Part shown: positions 1 through 7,905 of the stretch, piece after piece
How the letters are laid out: each line of letters opens with the position of its first letter
How positions within the stretch are numbered: position 1 is the stretch's first letter
From: Polyangiaceae bacterium
GTDB taxonomy: Bacteria; Myxococcota_A; Polyangia; Polyangiales; Polyangiaceae
Length of the DNA stretch: 64,000 bases
Direction of reading: 5' to 3'
Assembly (NCBI GenBank): GCA_016715885.1
Contig: JADJXL010000015.1
Location: 868,001 to 932,000, forward strand
Notes under the pieces: generated by a model
Seen by the model: only the letters and a program-made list of their open reading frames with translations
The model's database searches: none
What the model was told of the DNA's origin: nothing
Made by a program: the position numbers and the translations under genes

Positions 1-1095
1 GACGTTGATCTTGAAATGAAGCCGTTCAGCGTCATCATTGGCGCCAATGGTGCAGGAAAGACGTCCCTGCTCGAAGTCTTGTCGCTGCTGGCGGCTTCGT
101 GCAATGGACAATTGGCCAATCGATTGTCCGATCTGGGAGGCATTGCCGATGTTCTGACGCGAGATCGATCCACCGCGTTGGAGCTTGATCTTTCGATGCC
201 CGTGGAAGGGCATGCCCCTCTGGAGTACAAGTTGCGCGTCGAGCCGAAAGGGCAAGGGTACTGGATTCAGACGGAGCTTTTGACGCAGGATCGAGGACAA
301 TCCATTCCGTTCAAGCACATCGAATCGATTCATGGGAACGTGAGGTACTTCGACACCATTGCGTATCGGCTCACGCGACCCGATTGGCCCATGGATATGC
401 TCGAAACAGCACTTGCGCAGGTGCCGAAGATGTTTCGCGAGCCCGAGGAACTGCGGCGAATGCTTGCGGCCACGACGTTTTACGCGTCGCTCAATGTAGC
501 GCCCAAATCACCGGTGCGAATGCCGCAGCAAATGCGCCCCGCAACGCTGCCTGGCGCGCAAGGTGAGGACCTAGTCAGTTGTCTTTACTATCTGCGAGAA
601 AGCGATCCGGATCGATTCGAGATCCTGGAGGACACGCTGGTGGCCGCATTTGCGGATTTCGAGCGACTCGCATTTCCGCCGGCTGCCGCTGGCATGTTGT
701 CCATGACGTGGAAAGACCGCAATTATTCGAAGCCTATGTATATGCATCAACTGTCCGAAGGTACGCTGCGCTTTTTGTGGTTGGCAACGCTTCTCGGCAG
801 TCGCGACTTGCCACGCATCGTTTTGCTTGATGAACCCGAAGTCAGTTTGCATCCGGCGTTGCAGAGCCTATTGGTTCAGCTCATGCGTGAAGCGTCAAAA
901 CGTAGCCAAATCATTGTGGCCACGCATTCTGATCGGCTCGTGCGGTTTTTGCGCCCCGAGGAGTTGCTCGTTGTGGAAAGCGACGCTGGTGCGGCCAGGT
1001 TTACCTGGGCGAACAAGATGGAAATTGACGAATGGTTGACGGATTATAGCCTTGACGAACTTTGGCGAATGAGGCGTCTCGGGGAAACATCGTGA
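1..1095 (+). CDS. AAA (AAA_21-type) ATPase, 5' end cut by window edge
   Basis: ATPase of the OLD/RecF-like AAA family, probably the sensor or motor half of a two-gene defence-type module with the next gene. The reading frame is open from base 1 (D-V-D-L-E before the first Met at 16), so the true start lies left of the window. Walker A GANGAGKTS lies at about residues 9-17 after that Met. A QLSEGTLRFLWL signature and Walker B LLDEPEVSLHP occur at about 245-280, followed by an ATHSDRLVRFL switch. About 360 residues are visible. The stop codon overlaps the GTG start of the DUF4276 gene by 4 bp, implying translational coupling. The fold class is clear from motifs; the anti-phage role is inferred from gene pairing only. 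Confidence 0.8.
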   Translation, partial: DVDLEMKPFSVIIGANGAGKTSLLEVLSLLAASCNGQLANRLSDLGGIADVLTRDRSTALELDLSMPVEGHAPLEYKLRVEPKGQGYWIQTELLTQDRGQSIPFKHIESIHGNVRYFDTIAYRLTRPDWPMDMLETALAQVPKMFREPEELRRMLAATTFYASLNVAPKSPVRMPQQMRPATLPGAQGEDLVSCLYYLRESDPDRFEILEDTLVAAFADFERLAFPPAAAGMLSMTWKDRNYSKPMYMHQLSEGTLRFLWLATLLGSRDLPRIVLLDEPEVSLHPALQSLLVQLMREASKRSQIIVATHSDRLVRFLRPEELLVVESDAGAARFTWANKMEIDEWLTDYSLDELWRMRRLGETS

Positions 1096-1700
1096 AGATT
1101 GTGATGCTCGTGGAAGGCGACACTGAGCGTGCGTTCCTTCCCGTACTCCGGAATTTTTTGGAAAATCGATTGGCGGGGCGTATGCCACAACTCACGGTAC
1201 GCCCATATGATGGTCGTATTCCCAAAGGGGAAAAACTTCGTCGTGTCGTGAACGACGCGTTGACGAAGCGACCCGTTGCCGACGCTGTCATTGCATTAAC
1301 GGATGTTTATACCGGGACGGCCGACTTCCTGGACGCCAGCGACGCCAAAGCGAAAATGAGCGCGTGGGTGGGACCGAACGAAAAGTTCTTTCCGCACGTG
1401 GCCATGCATGATTTCGAAGCGTGGCTTCTGCCCTATTGGAACACCATCCAAAAGCTGGCAAGACACAACATGGCAGCGCCATCCGGGGCGCCGGAGCAAG
1501 TGAATCACAATCGCCCACCCGCCGTGCGAATCAAGGAAATCTTCGAGCGCGGGGGGTGTCGAGATAGCTACGTCAAACCACGAGATGCATCGCGTATTCT
1601 CAAAGAGAACGACTTGTCCATTGCCGTCGAGGCATGTCCCGAGCTGAAAGCGCTCGTGAATACGATCATCACCCTTTCGGGCGGCGTAAAGCTTCCCTAA
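1092..1700 (+). CDS. DUF4276 family protein (Toprim-like), partner of AAA ATPase
   Basis: About 202 residues. I chose the GTG at 1092 because it overlaps the ATPase stop as GTGA; the frame can be read further back to a TTG at 1062 inside the ATPase gene. The N-terminus KIVMLVEGDTERAFLPVL carries the acidic VEGDTE motif typical of DUF4276 and of Toprim/OLD nucleases. Further acidic positions follow in ALTDVYTGTADF and HVAMHDFEAWLL. Proteins of this family often lie beside AAA_21 ATPases. Nuclease activity is inferred from the Toprim-like motif and not shown. The module parallels the ATPase + DUF4435 pair at 42.2-44.3 kb. Confidence 0.72.
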   Translation: MKIVMLVEGDTERAFLPVLRNFLENRLAGRMPQLTVRPYDGRIPKGEKLRRVVNDALTKRPVADAVIALTDVYTGTADFLDASDAKAKMSAWVGPNEKFFPHVAMHDFEAWLLPYWNTIQKLARHNMAAPSGAPEQVNHNRPPAVRIKEIFERGGCRDSYVKPRDASRILKENDLSIAVEACPELKALVNTIITLSGGVKLP

Positions 1701-1712
1701 AGGACACCTCGC

Positions 1713-2540
1713 TCACTCCCACCTTCGGCCGCTCGCGCATCCGACGTTCACCGTCAGCTCGAATGCGCCCTCCGACCAATATTTCGTTATGGCATCCTGC
1801 ACGTAACGAAATGCCGCGTCGATGGCCGGTCCATCGGCTTCGAGCAATGCCCGCATGTCCGGAAAAACTACGAGCTGCGCAATGGGATCCTCGAGGAATT
1901 CCCGCCCGCTCGGAAACGACACGCCAATCAATTGCACGTCGACGTCGACCTCGCCCAAACCCACCTTTTCGAGCTCTTCCGATAATGATTCAATCGTCGG
2001 TCGACTCGCCGCCGACAGCTCCACCGCTTTGCCAAAATCCGCCAAGTCCTGGCGAAGCGCATATTCGCGCAGCATGTCGTAAATTTCCGGAAATGACCCG
2101 CGCACGGGCAATGCCACGAGCGCTTGACCACCCGGAACGAGCACCCGACGCAATTCCGCAAGCAGCGTGTACCGCACCTCGGCGCTCACGTCGGGGTGAA
2201 TCAAGAGCCCGTGCGTGAAACTCGAATCGTTCAGCGGCAAAGGGAGCTGCGTGACCACATCGAGCGCGATGTTCACGCTCGAAAGTGCCGCCGCTTTTTC
2301 ACGCGCGAGCGTGATCGCAGCGGGCGAAGGGTCGTATCCGTAAATGTTCGACCCCCCGAACTTCTCGGCCAGGAGCGCTTCGACAAACCCCGTCCTGCAA
2401 CCGATGTCGACGATGGTGGCCGGTGCATACGGTATGGCCATTTCCACCGCAGGAACCCCGAAGTTGGCGAGGTATCGCGGGATCACGGACGTGTCGAATA
2501 CGGCCGCGTCCGCCGCCGTGAGCGGTGCGCCGATGTTCAT
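1713..2540 (-). CDS. SAM-dependent class I methyltransferase
   Basis: A 275-residue soluble protein. The SAM-binding motif I, VDIGCRTGFVEALLAEKFG, lies at about residues 44-62, with YGYDPSP as the acidic loop after strand 2. A post-motif segment LPLPLNDSSFTHGLLIHPDV and the strand ELRRVLVPGGQALVALP are typical of Methyltransf_11/25 proteins. The substrate cannot be named. Its ATG overlaps the stop of the upstream HEAT-repeat gene by 4 bp (ATGA), so the two form an operon on the minus strand. It is convergent with the DUF4276 gene, leaving only about 12 bp between stops. Confidence 0.78.
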   Translation of the reverse strand: MNIGAPLTAADAAVFDTSVIPRYLANFGVPAVEMAIPYAPATIVDIGCRTGFVEALLAEKFGGSNIYGYDPSPAAITLAREKAAALSSVNIALDVVTQLPLPLNDSSFTHGLLIHPDVSAEVRYTLLAELRRVLVPGGQALVALPVRGSFPEIYDMLREYALRQDLADFGKAVELSAASRPTIESLSEELEKVGLGEVDVDVQLIGVSFPSGREFLEDPIAQLVVFPDMRALLEADGPAIDAAFRYVQDAITKYWSEGAFELTVNVGCASGRRWE

Positions 2541-3253
2541 GACGCGCGGCCCTGACCATTCGACGGCTCTTCATCGCCACCGTCGTCGCCACCCTCGAGG
2601 ATCTCGAGCGCCTCTTCGGCAAGCTCGCCAAGCGTGAGCTCCGTGCTGCCATCCGAGCCGTCCTCGTCGAGCTCCACCGTGCGCATGTCATCGACGAGCG
2701 GCTCGATCATGCGTGCCGCCGATGGATCACCCACTTGCACGAGCGCCTCGATCGCGGCTGCAACGGCATCGGCATCGCCGTGGCGCAAGAACTGCGCAAG
2801 CAGCTTCACCACGCCAGGCTCGGGGATTTCGACGAGGATGTAGGGCAGCTCCGGCAGCGCGGGCGAGCCTGAAGGCAAGCGCTTCAGCGCTCGCTCGACG
2901 CCACGAGCAACCTCTTTGAAGCGATCGAACGCAAGCCCTTCGAGCACTTCGCCTGCATGACTTCGTGCTTCGGGATTTTCCGACGTGAGCACGTCGATCA
3001 GCGCATCGACGACCCCTGGCCCCTCGAGCTCGCCGAGCAGCGACGAGATGCGCACGAGGCGTAGTCCTGCTTCATCGTCGTCGCTTTCGCGAAGCGCTGC
3101 GGCGATGGCATCGGTGAGCGCCGCGAGCAGCGTCGCTTCTGGCTGCCGAGCAAGGTCGTCGTGAAGGCGGCGCACGGTGCGCTCGGCATCGAAGAGGGCG
3201 TTCAGGGTTTGGTCGATCGAGCTGCGGTCTTGCACGAAGACAGGAGCTATCAA
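2537..3253 (-). CDS. HEAT-repeat-like helical protein
   Basis: A 238-residue acidic, all-helical protein with alanine- and leucine-rich repeats such as GVVDALIDVLTSENPEARSHAG and GVVKLLAQFLRHGDADAVAAAI. Repeats of about 40 residues resemble HEAT or armadillo units, which act as protein-binding scaffolds. The C-terminal 40 residues are very acidic and look disordered. The start is a TTG at 3253 preceded by a GAGG-like site; no better ATG exists. It is first in a two-gene operon with the methyltransferase (ATGA overlap), so it may bind or regulate that enzyme's target. The function is unknown. Confidence 0.6.
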   Translation of the reverse strand: MIAPVFVQDRSSIDQTLNALFDAERTVRRLHDDLARQPEATLLAALTDAIAAALRESDDDEAGLRLVRISSLLGELEGPGVVDALIDVLTSENPEARSHAGEVLEGLAFDRFKEVARGVERALKRLPSGSPALPELPYILVEIPEPGVVKLLAQFLRHGDADAVAAAIEALVQVGDPSAARMIEPLVDDMRTVELDEDGSDGSTELTLGELAEEALEILEGGDDGGDEEPSNGQGRAS

Positions 3254-3355
3254 TACGCCTCGGATTTCGCAAGCCGCGCCGCCGGTAGATCGTCGGACGG
3301 GTGCGACCCGACGGCTGTCGGGAAAGACCCCCGGCGCATCGAACGACGCGCTTCG

Positions 3356-4174
3356 ATGGGCTATAGCCCTTTCATGCAGCCGCTCGTTCGCGCCGCCGTC
3401 TTCGCTGCCCTCGTTGCAGCCGTCGGTGCGTTCGGCTTTTCGCGGAAAAAAACGCCCCAGGCGCCCGAAGCGCCCGCGGAGCCCGCACGCGTGCCTGCTC
3501 CCGCCATGGCAGCCTCATGCGGGCCTTTCCAGTTGCCCGAAGGTGACGCCTGCATTCCCCTTCCTCGAACGGGTCAAACCACACGCGTCGATGGGTCCGA
3601 CGCCCCGAAAGCGGCCCTTCGGCAACGGGGCGAGGTCATTCCGAGGCGTCCCGAGCGCCCTGCCGATGCATCGGCGTATCGCTATCCTCTTGCTGGTGAC
3701 GCAAAGCCCATCGTGCTCGGCGGGCTCGATCTGCCCCCAGGTACGGTCCCTGACGCCGAAATCGGGCCGTCCGCAGTACTCCTCGAAGCGACGAGCGGTG
3801 ACGAGGTGATCGCCGTTACACTCGAGGGACAGGAGGGCCCGGCAGAAGTCGCGTTTGTCGGGGAACTGGTTGGAACGACGGTCGTCACGGCGCACATGGT
3901 GCGTGAAGGCGGCAGGTTGAGGCAGATCCTCGTCGTGCATGGCCTGTTGGCAAGCTCGAGTGAACGGGCTGTCGAAGGCGTGACCGTGGAGGACGGGGAC
4001 GTGATCGGTTGGGTGGGCAGTTTGTCCGGGGGTCGAGATGCGCTGTACGTCGAAGCGAGGCAGGTGCGCGAAGGGACGAATTTGGGCGTCGTCGATTCGT
4101 CGAAGCTACGCGACGACAGCACGAGCGTCGCGTGCGACTTGCGGAACGTCCTTCGTCACGGCGCGAGCTTGTAG
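3356..4174 (+). CDS. Membrane-anchored degenerate LytM/M23-like protein
   Basis: About 272 residues. An N-terminal hydrophobic segment (LVRAAVFAALVAAVGAFGF) is followed by a Pro/Ala-rich linker, suggesting an inner-membrane-anchored periplasmic protein. The C-terminal part has the cadence of an M23 (LytM) domain: VTVEDGDVIGWVGSLSGGRDALYVEARQV matches the usual GD.IG.VG..G..HLHFE.R block. The metal-binding HLH is replaced by DALYVE, so it is probably catalytically dead, like EnvC/NlpD-type activators. The ATG at 3356 is preferred; ATG 3374 is an alternative. The last 19 bp overlap the end of the convergent response regulator gene. The family call is tentative. Confidence 0.5.
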   Translation: MGYSPFMQPLVRAAVFAALVAAVGAFGFSRKKTPQAPEAPAEPARVPAPAMAASCGPFQLPEGDACIPLPRTGQTTRVDGSDAPKAALRQRGEVIPRRPERPADASAYRYPLAGDAKPIVLGGLDLPPGTVPDAEIGPSAVLLEATSGDEVIAVTLEGQEGPAEVAFVGELVGTTVVTAHMVREGGRLRQILVVHGLLASSSERAVEGVTVEDGDVIGWVGSLSGGRDALYVEARQVREGTNLGVVDSSKLRDDSTSVACDLRNVLRHGASL

Positions 4175-4848
4175 CCGTGCCCGTAGACGGTGAGGATGTG
4201 CTGAGGTTTGTCCGGGGACTTTTCGATTTTCTTGCGCAACTTGACGATGAAGTTGTCGACGGTGCGATTGGTGGGTGACCCATCGAGTCCCCACACTTTT
4301 TGCAGGATTTCGTCGCGAGAAACCGGTTGCCCGACGCGTTCGTAGAGGAGCCTGAGTAGTTCGACTTCGTAGAAAGAGAGCGGATGGCTCTTCGACCCGC
4401 GCGAGACCGTGTGCGTGGTCATGTTGACCTTTGCTTGGCCCACGGCGAAGACCTCGGGCGTCGTTTCGGACACGCGCGTTGCACGGCGGAAGATGGCGCG
4501 AATGCGCGCGATGAGCTCGCCGACGCTGAAAGGCTTGGTCACGTAGTCATCGGCGCCTGCATCGAGGCCGCGGATCTTGTCGACCTCTTGGCCACGCGCC
4601 GTGAGGATGATGATGGGAACGAACGCATCGAGGCGCCGGAGCTCTTCGCAGACTTTGAAGCCGTTCGTGTCGGGAAGCATGAGGTCGAGCAGGACGGCTT
4701 CGGGTTTTTCCTGCTTGGCGAGCTGAACGCCTGCGTTGCCGGTTCCTGCGGAAACGACGGCAAAACCCTCGAATTCGAGTGCATCCGTGAGGCCGAGGAC
4801 GATGTGTGGTTCGTCTTCGATGATGAGGATTTTCTTTTTCGACGACAC
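4156..4848 (-). CDS. OmpR/PhoB-family response regulator
   Basis: A 230-residue two-domain regulator. The receiver domain (1-120) has acidic residues E11/D12, phospho-acceptor D55 in LLDLMLP, T83 and K105 in VTKPF. The C-terminal winged helix (about 135-230) carries LSFYEVELLRLLYERVGQPVSRDEIL and the recognition region RTVDNFIVKLRKKIE, typical of Trans_reg_C. It should bind DNA after phosphorylation by a histidine kinase, but no kinase gene is adjacent, so it is an orphan here. The start is GTG at 4848. Downstream it overlaps the convergent LytM-like gene by 19 bp; upstream a strong terminator isolates it from the VWA lipoprotein gene. Confidence 0.93.
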   Translation of the reverse strand: MSSKKKILIIEDEPHIVLGLTDALEFEGFAVVSAGTGNAGVQLAKQEKPEAVLLDLMLPDTNGFKVCEELRRLDAFVPIIILTARGQEVDKIRGLDAGADDYVTKPFSVGELIARIRAIFRRATRVSETTPEVFAVGQAKVNMTTHTVSRGSKSHPLSFYEVELLRLLYERVGQPVSRDEILQKVWGLDGSPTNRTVDNFIVKLRKKIEKSPDKPQHILTVYGHGYKLAP

Positions 4849-4870
4849 CTGAGCGGGGCGGTCTTACCAC

Positions 4871-4901
4871 AAAAACGAACGGGGCCCGAAGAGGGCCCCG
4901 T
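4871..4901 (-). terminator. Rho-independent terminator of the VWA lipoprotein gene
   Basis: A perfect 9-bp stem, ACGGGGCCC (4879-4887) and GGGCCCCGT (4893-4901), with a 5-nt loop. Read on the minus strand, the hairpin is followed by TTCGTTTTTG. It lies about 50 bp past the stop at 4951 and upstream of the response regulator start, so it ends transcription of the lipoprotein gene and insulates the regulator. Confidence 0.85.
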
Positions 4902-4950
4902 CGTTGTGCGTGGACGGCATCGCTCGTGATGCCGTCAGGTGTGTGAAGGA

Positions 4951-7356
4951 TCAGCCGCCGGAGTCACCGGAGCAGGTGATGAAGAGCGTGGCGCCCGTTT
5001 GCGCTTCGCCTTCGCCGACGAACCGGATGATGCGACGCTCGTTGTCCGGGCACTTGGCAACGATTTCGGCGTTACCCGTGGGCGGCTCGGTCGTGGCGTC
5101 GACGTAGCACCAACCATTGACCGGCTGGCCCTGCGCGTCCGTGAGAGGATTGGTGTTCGTGTTCTGGCAAGCGTCGCGTTGCCCGCCTTCGGTTTGCGCG
5201 ATTTCGCAGAAGCAATCCCAGCCGGCCTTGGCCGCGAGCGCGTCTTGCTTGGCCACTTCGACGGCCTTGTACTTCTCGGAATCGGAGGGGATGTCCAGGC
5301 GAGCCTTGCCGGGATCGCACGCGCATTGACCTTGCGAGTTGCGGGCTTCGATGATCAGGCACGGCACGTTGCCGTCGGAATCGGGAACGAGCGTACGGGG
5401 CAAGCACTGGCCACCGAGCGCGGTCTTCAGACGATCGATGATGGCGCCGATGGCGGGACGGTAACCGAAGTCGGTCGCGTTTTCGTCCTGGTTGCTGAGT
5501 TGCGCCGGACAAACCGATGCGACGATGCCTTGCGAACCGAGGTCGCGGAGAACGGAGAGCGGACGCAAGCCCGGATAAGCCTTCGCGCGCACCTGCAGGG
5601 TGGGCTGGCCCATGTTGTTCGGATCCGCTTGGCACAGCGGGTTGTCGTTGTCCTTCAACGTGCAGTCACACGCCGTGAGGTTCGTGTTCGTGCAATCGCG
5701 GTCGGTGCCGGGCAAGAGCGGGAAGATGCATGCGTACTGCAAGTCGTCGTTCGGAATCGTCCACTCGTGGCCGTTGATCGGGTTCGCATTCGGCATGCTC
5801 GCGTCGACGAGCACATCGCCCGTGATGGGGTTGGTCCCGGTACGCTTCTGGACCGCCTCGACCATGAGCGGATCGAGCGGCTGCACGTTCTTGGTGGGGT
5901 TGCCGAGGATGACGTCCCAGGTCGTGATGCCGCTGGCGTCGATCTGTTCGTTGAGCTCGTTGGCGTCTTTGAAGCCCTTCTTCAGATCCGTCTTGTCACG
6001 CGCGATGTCTTGCCAGGGCACGCCGATGATGCCGGCGAAGAAGACCAGGCCCGAATCGCGAATGTTGGAGTTGTTGTCTTGCGGATTGAGGTCCGAGAAG
6101 ATGGGATTGTCGACGAGCTCGCCTGCGCGATTGGGGATCTTCGCGCTGGAAAACGCCTGCACGTAACGGTCGGTGGGATAGAGGAAGTCGATGCCGAAGC
6201 GACGCTTCTGATCCCAGCAGCGCAGGTTGATGTTGTCTTCGACATCGGACAAAAGCGTGGGGGGTTTGCCGGTGTTCGGATCGATGCAGGTCGGATCTTC
6301 GGGGCAGCTTCCCGCAGGCTGACCGCAGGACTTGCAGCACGGATCGTTGGGATCCTTCGCGCATTCCTGACGCGCGCGGGGCAGACGCACGGGGGTTGCA
6401 CCGTTGCGGAGCTGTCCGACGTAATAGAACTGGCCAAACTCCTTGATGGAGCAGTCGTTCTCGTCGGTCAGCATGATGATGGCGAGCAACGAATCGGGCC
6501 GCATGAACTCGGCACGCTGCTGCAAGAGAACCATGTCGGTGCCCTGCGGAACGGCCTTGAAGTTCTCGGCCGTGATCGTCTCGTACGGCTCGGGGTCGGC
6601 GAGGAAGCGGTAGATGGACTCGAGCTGAGACTCGTAACCGCAGCCGATCTGGCCCGTGCCGACGACCATGTCGCGCAGCGTGGGGACGATGCCGCCGCCC
6701 ATGCCGTCGTCGATGACCGTTTCACCACCGGGGTTGTGCTTGCATGCCGGCGGATTCAGCGTGCAGCCCGGATCCCAAGCGAGGAACTTCTTGTTTTGGT
6801 AGGTGGGTGCTTCTTGGCCGCCGCACTGATCCAAGCGCGCGAGCAACTGCCCCTTGTCATTGTTCGTCGTGTTGGGGTTTGGCTGGCATTCCTTCGCCCC
6901 GTTGTCGATGTTGGGACACGAATCGGCGCCGTGGCCGCCGATGCTGGAGCTCGTCACGCCGATGTGAATGTCGAGCACGGGTTCGAATTCGCGCTTGGTG
7001 CCAGCAGGACATGCCTCGGTGGGATAGGCCGGCTGCATCTGCGCCGGAACGCCGTTGTCGTCGAGGCATCGCGGGTTGACGAGACCCTTGACGAGGTCGG
7101 GGATGGCGAGCGCGAGGATTTGCTGCTTGTCCGCCATCGAACGCGAGTTGTCGATGCCGAGCACGAGGTCGATTTTGTCGACGGAGCTCTGCTGAAGTTT
7201 TTCGACGATCGTGACCGTCAGGCGCGGTTCGATGGTGTCGATGGGTCTGTCGAGACAACCCACGGCTCCAACCGTCGCCGCGGTCGCGACCACGGAGAGG
7301 GTCGCGCGGGCCATGTGCTTCGCGAAGAAGCGTTTGGGACGCTGTAAGTCTTTCAT
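4951..7356 (-). CDS. Cys-rich von Willebrand factor A-like lipoprotein
   Basis: An 801-residue exported lipoprotein. The signal peptide ends in a lipobox (VGAVGC, Cys about 34). A VWA-like domain starts at about residue 60, with MIDAS-type DNSRSM. Many cysteines and short Cys-Pro/Cys-Asp loops (DPNDPCCKSCGQ, DRDCTNTNLTACDCT) suggest disulfide-rich extracellular loops. The C-terminus ends GDSGG. Myxobacteria encode many such large VWA lipoproteins; their ligands are mostly unknown, with adhesion or cell-surface assembly plausible. The ATG at 7356 has a good AAGGAG site. It is a single-gene unit closed by a hairpin terminator at 4871-4901. The 802-aa ORF on the opposite strand is a shadow. Confidence 0.75.
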   Translation of the reverse strand: MKDLQRPKRFFAKHMARATLSVVATAATVGAVGCLDRPIDTIEPRLTVTIVEKLQQSSVDKIDLVLGIDNSRSMADKQQILALAIPDLVKGLVNPRCLDDNGVPAQMQPAYPTEACPAGTKREFEPVLDIHIGVTSSSIGGHGADSCPNIDNGAKECQPNPNTTNNDKGQLLARLDQCGGQEAPTYQNKKFLAWDPGCTLNPPACKHNPGGETVIDDGMGGGIVPTLRDMVVGTGQIGCGYESQLESIYRFLADPEPYETITAENFKAVPQGTDMVLLQQRAEFMRPDSLLAIIMLTDENDCSIKEFGQFYYVGQLRNGATPVRLPRARQECAKDPNDPCCKSCGQPAGSCPEDPTCIDPNTGKPPTLLSDVEDNINLRCWDQKRRFGIDFLYPTDRYVQAFSSAKIPNRAGELVDNPIFSDLNPQDNNSNIRDSGLVFFAGIIGVPWQDIARDKTDLKKGFKDANELNEQIDASGITTWDVILGNPTKNVQPLDPLMVEAVQKRTGTNPITGDVLVDASMPNANPINGHEWTIPNDDLQYACIFPLLPGTDRDCTNTNLTACDCTLKDNDNPLCQADPNNMGQPTLQVRAKAYPGLRPLSVLRDLGSQGIVASVCPAQLSNQDENATDFGYRPAIGAIIDRLKTALGGQCLPRTLVPDSDGNVPCLIIEARNSQGQCACDPGKARLDIPSDSEKYKAVEVAKQDALAAKAGWDCFCEIAQTEGGQRDACQNTNTNPLTDAQGQPVNGWCYVDATTEPPTGNAEIVAKCPDNERRIIRFVGEGEAQTGATLFITCSGDSGG

Positions 7357-7905
7357 GCTGACTCCTTAGCCGACATCACGCGGCAAGTGGCTTTTGGCGC
7401 CGCAAGTGCACGTGGGTGACGTGCACTGCGAAGTCCGTGGGCCGTGGGTTTTGTACTGCATCGACGAGGCGCAGGGCGTGACGAGCGCCTCGCGCACGCA
7501 AGAATGTTTCGAACTCGAAAGAGCATGCAGCCGCGATGGGTTCGTCCCACCCACCCGAGCTGCCGCGCCGAACGGGTCCGTACGACGGCCCATTCCTAAA
7601 GGATCACTCGATGCTAGGGATGTCCCCCGAAGGCTGTCAATTCCGGATGGCGGTAGGATCGAGTCGTTGAGCGGCAAGCTCCCCATCATCAGCGGCTGCA
7701 CAAGCAAACCCGATGCCGCATCCAGTCCCCTGATCTCGGCAGGAAGACTATTGGGATATGTCAACTTAGTTGGCAGAAGGGGCCCCTACTCGCCAACTTT
7801 CTTCCGCACACCACGTCGCCTTGGCCCACGTCCGTCCACCACCACCCGTCGGTCCAGCGACATCTCGCTTGCGAGCGTCCGCAGCTTCGTGCTCAGTGCC
7901 CAATC
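7357..7905. other. Intergenic region between divergent VWA lipoprotein and mgtE genes
   Basis: About 550 bp without a supported gene. Short ORFs on both strands (171 and 132 codons) show no domain, signal peptide or ribosome-binding site and look like chance open frames. The region must hold the promoters of the divergent lipoprotein and mgtE genes. I could not recognise a magnesium riboswitch by eye. Covariance-model scanning would settle that. Confidence 0.5.

Noticed and set aside
4939..7347. 802-codon ORF on the plus strand opposite the VWA lipoprotein gene
   Set aside because: It mirrors the lipoprotein gene, has no signal or domain, and the minus-strand reading has a ribosome-binding site, lipobox and VWA motif.
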